DNA of 64,000 bases from Streptomyces sp. Je 1-332 (GCF_040730185.1 NZ_CP160402.1:5952001-6016000), one strand, 5' to 3'; shown: positions 52,701 through 61,403, counted from the first letter of the stretch. Notes: a model not told the origin generated them from the letters alone. Made by a program: numbers and translations.

Positions 52701-53752
52701 TCGTCGAGCTCGCCGGACACCACCTCCACGATGGTTACGCCCTGCAGTCCCTCCTGCGCCGCGAAAACAGAAGTGGGAGGTACCAGGCCGCCGTCGAGAA
52801 TGACCACGATGTGCGGTTGGTCGAGAACAGGCTGTCCGTCCCGGCTGAATCTCGGCCGCCCGTCCAGACGCGCTGCAAGGTGCTGCTCCAGTTCACCGAG
52901 GTCATCCCCGAACAGCCTCTTCGTGCCCGCGCCGTCGACCTGCCCCGGCAGCTGGCAGTGCGGAAGCCACTTCGTCCAGTCCCAGCGCCCGACGGCCCCC
53001 GGCGCCGCGACCACTGCGATGACCAAATCCTCCGGGCCGTGCAGTGTGGCCAGTTGACCGACCAACGCACGCGCGGTGGCCTGCGCGGTCTCCGGCTCGC
53101 CGGAGACCGTCAGGTGGTAGAAGGCGCGCAGCGAGACGGCCACAGGAAGGTTCTCGATCGAGCTGTGCACGGCGATGAAGCGCTGCATGGCGCCTGCGGC
53201 CAATGGCTCCAGCTCGTCGACGGGGGCCGTCTCCGGCGCCACCAGAGGGGTGGCGAGCTGTTGCGGACCGAGCCCGAGCCGCGCCTGCCCGAAGTCGCGA
53301 TCGCCCACGCGTCGTTCCCACAGGCGGCTTCCCTCGGCGACCACCGCCCACAGCTGATCCGGTGAGGGATGGAGGTAGAGCTGAGCGTCGCGCTGCCTGA
53401 GAGCTGTCCCGCGCACCTTGCGCCTTGTCTGGGCCAGGTACTTGAGGTAGTCACGGCGCACGTCGGCCATTTGCCCTTGCGTACCCCTGCGGTACCTGAC
53501 CACCTGTGCGATCACCATCGCGACCGTCGACGCGAGCATGACGACACCCATGATCCGCATGAACGGATGGGCATTGGGCGAGGCGAAGAAGAACACCACC
53601 GACGAGCCCATGCCGAGTGTCGGCAGGACCTGCATCAGCACGCCCTCCTGCTGCCCGCGCGGCAGTTCGGGAGGAGCTTCCAATTGCAGGTCAAGCGTGG
53701 GCACTTCGGGCGGCAAGGAACGTGGCGGGCGCTTGACGACGATTTGGCTCAC
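49793..53752 (-). CDS. eccC: Type VII secretion ATPase EccC (FtsK/SpoIIIE family)
   Basis: 1319 aa motor of the ESX system. GTG at 53752 (VSQIVVKRPPRSLPPE); a longer open frame is not supported. Two membrane helices near residues 50-90 (SSVVFFFAS and MRIMGVVMLASTVAMVIAQV). Three FtsK-type ATPase domains follow with Walker A GATGSGKS (near 476), GGPQSGKS (near 830) and GESESGKT (near 1117), all intact. Walker B-type LVIDEFSEL, LIIDGWGSF and VIIDDYEL are present. The third domain is the usual docking site for the YxxxD signal. It diverges from eccD and heads the minus-strand cargo cassette. Confidence 0.96.
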   Translation of the reverse strand: MSQIVVKRPPRSLPPEVPTLDLQLEAPPELPRGQQEGVLMQVLPTLGMGSSVVFFFASPNAHPFMRIMGVVMLASTVAMVIAQVVRYRRGTQGQMADVRRDYLKYLAQTRRKVRGTALRQRDAQLYLHPSPDQLWAVVAEGSRLWERRVGDRDFGQARLGLGPQQLATPLVAPETAPVDELEPLAAGAMQRFIAVHSSIENLPVAVSLRAFYHLTVSGEPETAQATARALVGQLATLHGPEDLVIAVVAAPGAVGRWDWTKWLPHCQLPGQVDGAGTKRLFGDDLGELEQHLAARLDGRPRFSRDGQPVLDQPHIVVILDGGLVPPTSVFAAQEGLQGVTIVEVVSGELDEPRGGLSVVARPGRLRLESGGGIAYEGAPDGLTLPAAEALARQLAPLRMGGGDDDEPLLANLDFTDLLNLGDAASVDVTRTWRPRSTAERLRVPIGVGEDGQPVMLDLKEAAQEGMGPHGLCVGATGSGKSELLRTLVLGLAVTHSSETLNFVLADFKGGATFAGMSELPHVAAVITNLSDDLTLVDRMGDAIRGELQRRQELLRSAGNYANIHDYEKARAAGAPLAPLASMVLVIDEFSELLTAKPDFIDMFIQIGRIGRSLGVHLLLASQRLEEGKLRGLDTYLSYRVGLRTFSASESRTALGVPDAYHLPSVPGSGYLKLGTDEMTRFKAAYVSGVYRAGGTSPAPDQLPIERRPALFTAAPVAATYAAPDPGRARAASLREDEALADTVLDVVVRRLEGQGVPAHQVWLPPLDQAPPLDQVLPPLTTTPERGLQAGEYARLGGLVVPLGLIDKPFEQKREVLYRDFSGAAGHMLVVGGPQSGKSTLLRTLVTSFALTHTSHEVQFYCLDFGGGGLAPVADLPHVGGVASRLDPERVRRTVAEVVGILNRREEFFRTQGIDSITTYRRRRAAGQLPGEAWGDVFLIIDGWGSFKNDYDMLEGVVHDIAGRGLGYGVHVVVSASRYMEVRAALKDQMLGRLELRLGDVMDSEFDRKVAMNVPAGVPGRGQVPEKLHFMTAMPRVDSSTDAGTLSDATTELVEAVKSHWRSPAAPTVRLLPRKMPADQLPKGFEFPQNGIAIGIDEANLEPVFVDFETDPFFLVFGESESGKTNLLRLIAKQIAERYTPAQARIVVGDYRRTMLEAVSEEHLLEYAPMASAMDVHMNAIATFMEKRAPKPDITPQELRDRSWWNGPELFVIIDDYELVATNSVNPLGVLVEHLPFARDVGVKFIIARSSAGASRSMYESFMQRVKELGAQGVVLSGDPSEGDILGNVRARAMPQGRGTFVSRKRGTALIQVGLMRQHY

Positions 53753-53846
53753 CGGAACATCAATCCCTCTATTCGGAAGGGCAGTTCCGCACCGGCGCCC
53801 CCGTGGCGACCGACTCCCTCCGCGCATGCATGATCCTACGTGCACC

Positions 53847-53857
53847 CACTGACAGTG
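53847..53857. promoter_or_regulatory. Perfect palindrome in the eccC-eccD divergent promoter region
   Basis: cactg-a-cagtg, arms of 5 bp with a one-base centre, 95 bases from the eccC start and 56 from eccD. A -10-like taggg(t) for eccD lies at 53866-53871 and a minus-strand taggat at about 53831-53836. Confidence 0.45.
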
Positions 53858-53912
53858 CGTAGCGGTAGGGTGACGCGTCAGTGTGCGCAACCGCGAATCA
53901 GGGGGTCATTAA

Positions 53913-55382
53913 GTGAGTTCGCCCGTAGCGACGGGGTTCTGCAGGGTTACGGTCGTCGCGCCTGACAGCCGTATCGATGTCGCGCTTCCCGAGGACATCG
54001 CTGTTGCCGACATCTACCCGGAGATCCTTCGCTTGACGGGGCAGACTCAGGCAGCCGGCGTACCGACCGGGTACAACCTGGTGCGCCGCGACGGGACTGT
54101 CCTGGACGGTGCGCGCACTCTCGCCGGCCAACGGGTTCTCGACGGCGACGTGTTGAACTTGCTCCCTTTCTCCGCCTCCCTGCCGCCCGCGGTCTTCGAT
54201 GATGTAGCGGATGCCGTTGCCACTGCCGTCACGCGCGACCGACGCCTGTGGCGTGACGACCTGTTGCGCATCGCGGGGCTCATCGGTGGTGTGTTGCTGC
54301 TCGTCCTGATGGCGTTCGTTCTGTGGTACGCCGACCCCGTCGTTCATGACATGCACGGGCTGCCGGGCATCATTGCGGGTGCCGCGGGCCTGCTCCTCAT
54401 AGCGTTCGCCGGTGCGCGTGCGCGCGTGTACGCGGATAGGGCATCCGGAACCGCCCTGGGACTCGGCGCCTTGCCACTGCTGCTCATCGCCGGATCCGGC
54501 ATCACGGGACCGGGCCCAGGGGAGGGGCCGGGAAAGCTGCAGTTTCTGCTCGGCTGCATCACTGTCCTGGTCGCTTCGGTCGTCCTTGTAGTGCTGGCGC
54601 CCCACAGCGACGCTGCCTTCGTGGCCGCCACATTCCTTGCGGCGGCGGGGGTTCTGGCCGCGTTCGCTGCGATCGTCACCGAGGCATCGGCCACGGACGC
54701 GGCTTCGGTCGCCGTTCCCGTAACCATCGGCCTGGTCGCGTTCCTTCCGGGCTTGTCGTCGCGCTTCGCCAGGCTGCCCATCGGTTACGCCTCCCCGCGC
54801 AGTGCGGTGCAGGATGACTTCGACGCCGACCCGAACGGGGCCCCTGATACCGCGCCTCTCGACGCGGAGCGCATCGCCGCACAAGCCCGCCGCGGCCACG
54901 AGCTGTTGCTCGGCCTTGTCGGCGGCTCCGCAGCCGTCGTGGCGGGAGCCGCTGCCGTCCTGAGTTTCTCCGACAACGTCTGGGGTCAACTTCTGGCGCT
55001 GGCCGCAGGTTTGGCGGCAATGCTGCGTGCCAGGCTCTTCCGCTACACCGCGCAGGTCGCTTGCGCGCTGGTGGCAGGTATTGCCGCGATCTCCCTCCTG
55101 GTGCTCGGCCTTGCCCTGAACCCGCCGGGCGACGCCATGAAAGAGCTACTCCTTCACCAAGACCGGGGCCCCCTGGACCTGCGTACCGCCTGGCTCACGG
55201 TTGCTGTTGCCGCCGGATGTGCCTTGCTGACGGCCATCGGCCTCATCGTTCCCCAGAAGGGCCTGTCCCCCTTCTGGGGCCGCCTCCTCGACCTCGCCGA
55301 GTCGGCCGTACTGCTTTCCTTGGTACCGCTCTGCCTCGCTGTCCTGGATGTCTTCAACGCGGCTCGCTCACTGACCAGCTAG
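53913..55382 (+). CDS. eccD: Type VII secretion channel protein EccD
   Basis: 489 aa, GTG start. The N-terminal ubiquitin-like domain (about 1-90) contains CRVTVVAPDSRIDVALPED and VLDGDVLNLLPF. Eleven predicted membrane helices fill residues 120-485, for example LIGGVLLLVLMAFVLWYA. EccD dimers form the main membrane vestibule of the ESX complex. It is first in a plus-strand unit that continues into three kinase-fold genes. Confidence 0.94.
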   Translation: MSSPVATGFCRVTVVAPDSRIDVALPEDIAVADIYPEILRLTGQTQAAGVPTGYNLVRRDGTVLDGARTLAGQRVLDGDVLNLLPFSASLPPAVFDDVADAVATAVTRDRRLWRDDLLRIAGLIGGVLLLVLMAFVLWYADPVVHDMHGLPGIIAGAAGLLLIAFAGARARVYADRASGTALGLGALPLLLIAGSGITGPGPGEGPGKLQFLLGCITVLVASVVLVVLAPHSDAAFVAATFLAAAGVLAAFAAIVTEASATDAASVAVPVTIGLVAFLPGLSSRFARLPIGYASPRSAVQDDFDADPNGAPDTAPLDAERIAAQARRGHELLLGLVGGSAAVVAGAAAVLSFSDNVWGQLLALAAGLAAMLRARLFRYTAQVACALVAGIAAISLLVLGLALNPPGDAMKELLLHQDRGPLDLRTAWLTVAVAAGCALLTAIGLIVPQKGLSPFWGRLLDLAESAVLLSLVPLCLAVLDVFNAARSLTS

Positions 55383-55428
55383 GCAGGCGCGCAGCAGGTG
55401 GCAGTGTCGGCTGCCGGGGAGGGGGAAC

Positions 55429-56454
55429 ATGCATGCGGAAATAGGGGAAGCCGGGCGGCGTACTGGGCCGTACACGGCACTCATCGACCTGGATGATGGC
55501 TCATACGGGGTACTGGCGCCGGAGAGGCGCTTCGTCGCCCGTGGTGCGGACGCTGACCGCATGGTGCTGATCAGCATCCCGCTCCCTGGTACTGACCCAC
55601 AGCGATTCATGGCTGAGGCCGAGGCGTCCCGATACCTCCTCAGCCCCTGGGCATGCCCCGCAGTGGAGATCGCAGGCGCGGGGGAGCCGCCGTGGCACGC
55701 CCGCCCCTATCTGCCGATGCTCCCGCTCCCCACCGCCCTCGCGGTGCACGGCGGGCCCCTTCCGGAGCGCACGGTTCTGGCTCTAGGCGCCGCACTCGCA
55801 GAGAGCCTTGCCATCTGCCACGGTCAGGGTTTGACGCACGCCGGTATATCGCCCGCCGCCCTGTTCCTGGCTGCAGACGGTCCTAGGCTCACCGGCTTCG
55901 GAGCCGTACGAGTCGCCGCCCCCGACGGGACATCACGGGCAGGGCTGCCGGGACTTGAACCGGGCAGCCTCCCGCCGGAGCAGGCCGCGGGCGGGCGACC
56001 GAGACCGCTCGGAGATGTCTATGCACTCGGCGCGACCCTGGCCTATGCGGCAACTGGCCACACCACCCCGGAGCGGGAGGAACTCACGCCTGTTCTGCGT
56101 ACCGTCATCGGGCGATGTCTTTCCCGGGACCCGCAGGCCCGACCTCAGCTGACAGAGTTGATGGACACCTTTCTCCCCGCCGCATCTCAGGCTGACTCCT
56201 CGCCGAACAGCGCTGGCCTCCCTGCGACGCCGGCCACGTATACCGCTGGGCCGACACCGCGGGCGACTGCGTTGCTCGGCCCCGGCTGGCTGCCCGGTCG
56301 TGTCATCGCCGCCCTCGCGCATCAGTCGTCCGTGTTGCTCGCCGCGGAGAGGGCAGTTCCCTCCAGCCTCACCTGGGCGCCGCCCGTTCCCTATGGGGCG
56401 CATTCACTGCGCCCTGGCACCCCCCCCGTCCCGTCCGCCCACAGCCAGAACTGA
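55429..56454 (+). CDS. Pseudokinase of the Ser/Thr kinase fold in the ESX locus
   Basis: 341 aa. The kinase fold is visible by its pattern, but each catalytic site is changed. The VAIK Lys is lost (MVLISIPLPG at 45-54). HRDxKPxN reads HAGISPAAL (137-145), and DFG reads GFG (156-158). The later helices remain (LGDVYALGATLAYAATG, CLSRDPQARP). It is intact with normal codon use, so it is conserved as a binding or scaffold protein. It starts 46 bases after eccD, and the active kinase begins 8 bases after it. It may modulate that kinase or read the ESX state (inference). C-terminal tail unknown. Confidence 0.8.
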   Translation: MHAEIGEAGRRTGPYTALIDLDDGSYGVLAPERRFVARGADADRMVLISIPLPGTDPQRFMAEAEASRYLLSPWACPAVEIAGAGEPPWHARPYLPMLPLPTALAVHGGPLPERTVLALGAALAESLAICHGQGLTHAGISPAALFLAADGPRLTGFGAVRVAAPDGTSRAGLPGLEPGSLPPEQAAGGRPRPLGDVYALGATLAYAATGHTTPEREELTPVLRTVIGRCLSRDPQARPQLTELMDTFLPAASQADSSPNSAGLPATPATYTAGPTPRATALLGPGWLPGRVIAALAHQSSVLLAAERAVPSSLTWAPPVPYGAHSLRPGTPPVPSAHSQN

Positions 56455-56462
56455 CGCCACCC

Positions 56463-58697
56463 ATGCCCTCGCCCCTTGCCCACGACGACCCGCATGCCCT
56501 GGGCCCCTACCGCCTCATCGCCCGGCTGGGCACCGGAGGCATGGGCACCGTCTACCTTGCGCGGTCGGCCGGAGGGCGCACCGTCGCGCTCAAGACGATG
56601 CACGCCCACATCGCCTCGGACTCCGCCGCCCGTACCCGTTTTCGTCTGGAGGTCGACGCCGCCCGTGTCATCGGCGGTCACCATGGCGCCCATGTCGTCG
56701 ACGCGGACCCACTCGCCGGTACCCCATGGCTGGCCACCGAATACGTCCTGGGTCCGCCCTTGGGTGAGGGCGTCACATCGGCAGGGCCTCTGCCCGAGCA
56801 ATCGGTACGTGCCCTGGGCGCCGCCCTATGCGGGGCGCTCGGCCAACTGCACCGCTCTGACGTGGTGCACCGGGACCTGAAGCCGTCCAACATCATGGTC
56901 ACCGCATACGGCCCGAAGGTCATCGATTTCGGCATCGCTCATGCACTCGGCGACATCCGCCTCACCCGCACAGGTGCCGCGGTGGGCACCCCGGCATTCA
57001 TGTCGCCAGAGCATGCGACCAACCAGGAACACGCGCCGGCAAGCGACGTGTTCGCTCTCGCGGGTGTACTGGTCTTCGCCCTCACCGGGCGTGGCCCCTT
57101 CGGGGAGGGGCAGCCGGCCGACCTGTTGTACCGAGTGCGGTACGCCGAGCCGGACCTTACGGGCGTGCCGACCAGCCTCGCACCGACCCTGGCGCACTGT
57201 TTGGCCAAGGATCCGCTCCAGCGGCTGAGCACGATGGCGCTCGCCGGCCAACTACACGATGGCAAGGGCGATTTCGCGGACCATCTGCCGGAAGTTTGGC
57301 TCGCGGAGATCGGTCGGCGAGCGACAGAGGTCTGGCAGTTCACGCCCCAGCGACTCCCCGCCCCGGTGGAGCGACAGCCGAGTCCGTCAGCGGCACCACA
57401 ATCGCCCCGCCCGTCCCGTCGTCGGTTGCTTGCAGCGGGAACTGGCCTGGCGGTCGGCACGGCGGCAGCGGTAGCAGGGGTATGGGTGTGGCGCGGGAGA
57501 AGCGAGGAGGCGGCAGCCGAAGGATACAAGGGACCTGCTCCGGGACCTGTCGTCAGCGAGCCCCCCAGAAGGAAGCTCGACTCTCTGTGGCAGATCCAGG
57601 TTGCCGAGCCGCCGAACGAGGAACTCCTGGCGCCTCAAGTGCCGCTCACCACGCGCGATCTCGTGGTGTTCGTGGCGGGCTCCGGACTGGGTGGCGTCAC
57701 CGCGAAGACGGGAAAGGTCAAGTGGGTCTCCGACCAGATGGAACGCACCCACCAGACCGTCTCGGACGGCGAACGTATCTACCGACTTGTGGAACCGGAA
57801 GGATCCAAGGGCCACAAAGGGGACACCTGGCCGCTCCTCATCGGCGCCGTCGATCTCTCCAGCGGTGCGGCGGACGAACCCTCGGCCGAGTTTCCCGAGT
57901 TCAACGGTGTTATCGGTGAGAACCAGCTCCTCTGTGCCGCCGACGACGTCTTGTATCTGGCGGCGGGCCGGGGAAACTACGCGGAAGGCATGAAGACGGG
58001 GTTTCTCGCCAGCCAGACCTGGTCGCTACTCGCCGTTGACATCGGCACAGGGAAGAAGTTGTGGACCAAGCCGCTGCCATCGCGGCCGGACTCGAGCGTC
58101 CGGCTGCACTTCCTGGCGGCCGCGGTCGTCGGCAACCGCCTGGTGTACCTCCAGGAAATGAATGACGGCACAGTGCATGCTGCTGTTCGGGATACGCGCA
58201 CTGGCAGAGTCCGTTGGGACAAGCCGGTGGATGTCACCCCGGACCGTGCGCGCCTACCGCTGGCCACGGACAGCGAACATGTGTATCTGGGCGGAGACCG
58301 ACTGCAAGCCCTGCGGCTCAGCGACGGCGCCCGCGCGTGGGACTCGAAGTCTGCGAGGCCCGGCCGGACATACAGCCCGCCGGCGGTCAAAGATGGCCTT
58401 GTCTACGCGGTGGAGAACGGTACGGGGCTCGTCGCGGTCGACTCCAGAAGCGGAACCCCGCGGTGGACGGAGAGGGGAGGGGACGGCGGCGAGGATGCGT
58501 CCCTCGGCGACCGGCCCGTCATCGGTTCGGACCACGCGTACAGCAAGTCCGGCTCAACCCTGCGTGTCATCGATCTGTCGTCCCGTAATACCACCAAGAC
58601 CTACACGACGTCCGGGAACCGCTTCGTCGCCCATGAGCCAAGCCGGATGATCGTCGCAATGGGAGGGCATTTCGTGGCCTCCTTCCCCCTGAAGTGA
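56463..58697 (+). CDS. Ser/Thr protein kinase with internal Tat-like membrane anchor and PQQ-type propeller
   Basis: 744 aa. Kinase domain at residues 15-290: GTGGMG loop (23-28), Lys 44, HRDLKPSN (136-143), DFG (155-157). A Pro-rich juxtamembrane stretch leads to RPSRRRLLAAGTGLAVG (RRR 319-321) and a membrane helix to about 343. An extracytoplasmic domain of about 390 residues follows with PQQ-like beta-propeller repeats, with pattern such as KVKWVSDQ, GKKLWTKPL and GRVRWDKPV. The propeller probably senses a wall or exported ligand and signals inward. Substrates unknown; ESX components are attractive candidates. Tandem with a similar kinase gene. Confidence 0.88.
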   Translation: MPSPLAHDDPHALGPYRLIARLGTGGMGTVYLARSAGGRTVALKTMHAHIASDSAARTRFRLEVDAARVIGGHHGAHVVDADPLAGTPWLATEYVLGPPLGEGVTSAGPLPEQSVRALGAALCGALGQLHRSDVVHRDLKPSNIMVTAYGPKVIDFGIAHALGDIRLTRTGAAVGTPAFMSPEHATNQEHAPASDVFALAGVLVFALTGRGPFGEGQPADLLYRVRYAEPDLTGVPTSLAPTLAHCLAKDPLQRLSTMALAGQLHDGKGDFADHLPEVWLAEIGRRATEVWQFTPQRLPAPVERQPSPSAAPQSPRPSRRRLLAAGTGLAVGTAAAVAGVWVWRGRSEEAAAEGYKGPAPGPVVSEPPRRKLDSLWQIQVAEPPNEELLAPQVPLTTRDLVVFVAGSGLGGVTAKTGKVKWVSDQMERTHQTVSDGERIYRLVEPEGSKGHKGDTWPLLIGAVDLSSGAADEPSAEFPEFNGVIGENQLLCAADDVLYLAAGRGNYAEGMKTGFLASQTWSLLAVDIGTGKKLWTKPLPSRPDSSVRLHFLAAAVVGNRLVYLQEMNDGTVHAAVRDTRTGRVRWDKPVDVTPDRARLPLATDSEHVYLGGDRLQALRLSDGARAWDSKSARPGRTYSPPAVKDGLVYAVENGTGLVAVDSRSGTPRWTERGGDGGEDASLGDRPVIGSDHAYSKSGSTLRVIDLSSRNTTKTYTTSGNRFVAHEPSRMIVAMGGHFVASFPLK

Positions 58698-58719
58698 TCT
58701 GAGAAGTGAGTCGTCGCCC

Positions 58720-60837
58720 ATGGAACCGCTCAGTATCGGAGACCCGCTGCGCCTTGGGCCGTATCGCCTGCTGGGCGTGCTCGGCGAAGGCGGGATGGGC
58801 AAGGTGTACACCGGTCAGGACGGGGGCGGGACCCTCGCCGCGGTCAAGGTGCTCCGGCCTGAGCTTGTCCATGACTCGAACCTCGCGCAACGCTTCGTAC
58901 GCGAGGCGCACGCGGCGCAGGCCGTGAAGAGCAAAGGTGTGGCCGCCGTCCTCGCAGCGCAGACGGAAGGGGGGCGCCCCTGGATCGCCACCGAGTTCCT
59001 GGCGGGGCTCACCCTGGATCAGGCTGTTGATGCCTGCGGGCCCTTTGGCGAGTCATCGGTGCGTGCCCTTGCCGCATCGATCGCAGGTACCTTGGCGGAC
59101 ATCCACGCCGCGGGTTTGATCCACCGAGACCTCAAGCCGCCGAACATCGTCCTGACGTCGAGCGGACCACGCGTCATCGACTTCGGCATCGCACGTCCCG
59201 AGCACGGCCTCACGCTCACCACCACCGGGCAGATCCCCGTGACTCCGGGGTACGGGGCCCCGGAGCAGGTGCTCGGCCACCGTGTCGCTTCCCCTGCCGA
59301 CGTGTTCTCTTTGGGAGCGGTGCTTGTATACGCGGCCAGCGGCAGACGGGCGTTCGAAGGTAGTCACATTGCTGCTGTGCAGTACGAGGTCGTGCACGGT
59401 GAGCCGTGGATCGAGGGGCTGCCACCACATCTGAGGTCACTCATCGAGCCCTGTCTGGCCAAGGCCCCGGCGCTGCGGCCCACTCCTGCCCAGATCATCG
59501 CGGCCGCTGCGGTGCCACGAGGTGTAACACGTGTGTGGCGTAGCGGCCCCGTCGCCGAAAGGATCAAGGAACGCGAGAGCCATGTACGGCAGCTGACCAC
59601 GGCGGTCGGAGGTCGGCCAGAGCGTCAGGTCACCCGGCGCCGCGTGATCACTGGTCTGGCGGCAGGCGGGACCGTAGTCGCGGCCGGCGGTGGCACGACT
59701 GCGTGGTGGTTGGGTGCACGGCACGAGGATCAGGGGGAGGGCGGGCGGCAAAAGAAGCGGAAACGAGATCCATTCAGCATTCCCCCCGCTGTGGCTACGC
59801 CTTTGGCGCGTCGGCTGTCTGCGGACGACGGCGACTACGTCCTGGGCGCCGGACCCCCGAAGAGGCTGTGGGGGCCGATACGGGTGATGCACGAGGAGTC
59901 ACCGGTGCCGCTGCCGATACGGGACGTCATCGTCTTGGGAGCCGTGCAGGGCGGAATCGCCGCACACAACGTCGTCGACGGCAAGCGCCGCTGGATTGAG
60001 CCCGGTATCCGGGCGAAGGGCCGCTATCTGTCCCTCGACGACCGGCTGCTCGTAGCCGTAGATCCTGATGGGATGCTGCGTACCTTTGTTCCCTCCACCG
60101 GGGAGCCGAAGTGGACCGCCAAGGTCGACGCCCGGTCTCTGCTGGCATCGGACGCAGACGCTGTTTACGTCGCAACGAAAGACGACAAGATCCGCTGCGT
60201 GAGCCGCTCCGACGCGAAGATCCGCTGGACCGCACCCGTCTCCGTGCGCTTCGGCAGCACATCCGGGCCCCGAGGCGTCACGGGCGGCGGCCGCCTGGTC
60301 GTGACGACGGCTGACGGCCACGTCATCGCCGTGGACACGAGGGATGGTCATCAGGTGTGGGATCTTCCCAAGCAATCGACGGGCCTCATCCGCCCAGCCG
60401 TTCACGACCGCACCATTTACGTCAACGGCGACAACCTCACCGCGCGACGGATCACTGACGGTCATGAATTCTGGACGGCCAAGGAGAAGGACGAGTATGA
60501 CCGCCCCGTTACCTGGGGTCCGCCCAGCGTCGACGGCGACTTTGTCTACTCGGCTGCGGGCAGCTGGCCCAGGCGGTTAAAGCGTGCTGATGGCCGCGGA
60601 GACTGGTCGTCACGAGCGCAGAGTGTCGCCGGTGGGCCGGTGGCTGTCCAAGGCAGCGGGGTATGGATGATCGACGAGTACACCGGTGGGGTCACCGTTG
60701 TGGAAGATCGAGGGGCAACGAAGGTCTGGTCCTTCGAGGTCGGCGTGAGGGCCGCAGGCGGCAGTGGGTTCGTGGTCGATGGCAACCGAGTCTTCGCAGG
60801 CAAGGGCAGCTACGTTTCCGCCCTGCCGACCTTCTGA
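58720..60837 (+). CDS. Second Ser/Thr protein kinase with propeller sensor domain
   Basis: 705 aa. Kinase domain at residues 14-270: GEGGMG loop, Lys 43, HRDLKPPN (135-142), DFG (154-156), APEQVLG. Juxtamembrane VTRRRVITGLAAGG (RRR 306-308) and a membrane helix to about 330. The C-terminal PQQ-like repeats include KRRWIEPG, EPKWTAKVD, KIRWTAPV and GHQVWDLP. It shares layout with the preceding kinase, 22 bases upstream, which suggests an old duplication. Last gene of the eccD unit. Confidence 0.88.
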   Translation: MEPLSIGDPLRLGPYRLLGVLGEGGMGKVYTGQDGGGTLAAVKVLRPELVHDSNLAQRFVREAHAAQAVKSKGVAAVLAAQTEGGRPWIATEFLAGLTLDQAVDACGPFGESSVRALAASIAGTLADIHAAGLIHRDLKPPNIVLTSSGPRVIDFGIARPEHGLTLTTTGQIPVTPGYGAPEQVLGHRVASPADVFSLGAVLVYAASGRRAFEGSHIAAVQYEVVHGEPWIEGLPPHLRSLIEPCLAKAPALRPTPAQIIAAAAVPRGVTRVWRSGPVAERIKERESHVRQLTTAVGGRPERQVTRRRVITGLAAGGTVVAAGGGTTAWWLGARHEDQGEGGRQKKRKRDPFSIPPAVATPLARRLSADDGDYVLGAGPPKRLWGPIRVMHEESPVPLPIRDVIVLGAVQGGIAAHNVVDGKRRWIEPGIRAKGRYLSLDDRLLVAVDPDGMLRTFVPSTGEPKWTAKVDARSLLASDADAVYVATKDDKIRCVSRSDAKIRWTAPVSVRFGSTSGPRGVTGGGRLVVTTADGHVIAVDTRDGHQVWDLPKQSTGLIRPAVHDRTIYVNGDNLTARRITDGHEFWTAKEKDEYDRPVTWGPPSVDGDFVYSAAGSWPRRLKRADGRGDWSSRAQSVAGGPVAVQGSGVWMIDEYTGGVTVVEDRGATKVWSFEVGVRAAGGSGFVVDGNRVFAGKGSYVSALPTF

Positions 60838-61068
60838 CAGCGAGCACGGGCGAGCTCGCGGGTCAGGCAGCCCGTTCAAGCCCTCACGACCCGACTGGTA
60901 TCGTGTGAAGCGGCCGTATGTGTAAGCGCCCCCGGACCTCCGAGATCGGACCCCCGATCAAGGACCTGGAGACAGCCCCAGCGGACCTCGCCTCCCGAGT
61001 CATGGAAGCTCCCCTGCGATGTAGACCAGGGGCACTCGGTGGCCACGAAAAGACTACGAGGAGTAAGC
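60838..61068 (+). promoter_or_regulatory. rpsO upstream region and candidate promoter
   Basis: 231 bases. A possible sigma-type promoter is ttcaag (60875-60880) and tatcgt (60899-60904) with 18-bp spacing, giving a leader of about 155 bases. S15 autoregulates through its leader in several bacteria; no known fold could be verified here. Confidence 0.4.
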
Positions 61069-61356
61069 GTGTCGCTCGACGCCGCTACGAAGAAGCAGAT
61101 CATGACCGAGTTCGGCCAGAAGGAGGGCGACACCGGCTCCCCCGAGGTCCAGGTCGCCATGCTCTCCCGCCGCATCTCGGACCTGACCGAGCACCTCAAG
61201 ACCCACAAGCACGACCACCACTCCCGTCGTGGTCTGCTGATCCTGGTCGGTCAGCGTCGCCGTCTGCTGCAGTACCTGGCCAAGAAGGACATCAAGCGCT
61301 TCCGTGCGCTGGTGGACCGTCTGGGCATCCGTCGCGGTGCGGCGGGCGCCAAGTAA
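61069..61356 (+). CDS. rpsO: 30S ribosomal protein S15
   Basis: 95 aa. GTG at 61069 ([16 protein letters not shown]), 5 bases after gaggag; an upstream in-frame ATG would add residues not in the family. It carries the S15 signature ([16 protein letters not shown] with [15 protein letters not shown]). Binds 16S rRNA early in 30S assembly. Precedes pnp, as in most bacteria. Confidence 0.97.
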   Translation: MSLDAATKKQIMTEFGQKEGDTGSPEVQVAMLSRRISDLTEHLKTHKHDHHSRRGLLILVGQRRRLLQYLAKKDIKRFRALVDRLGIRRGAAGAK

Positions 61357-61365
61357 GACATCGTG

Positions 61366-61403
61366 AAGGGGGCGGTTCCCACGCAAGAGGGGGCCGCTCC
61401 CTT
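61366..61403 (+). terminator. rpsO-pnp stem-loop (terminator / RNase III type)
   Basis: Arms aagggggcggttcc and ggggccgctccctt pair over 14 bp with three G-U pairs and a 10-nt loop, 10 bases after the rpsO stop. Likely attenuates read-through and serves as a processing site. Confidence 0.75.

Noticed and set aside
60838..61068. tRNA or small RNA gene in the rpsO upstream region
   Set aside because: No cloverleaf or CCA-type end found on either strand.
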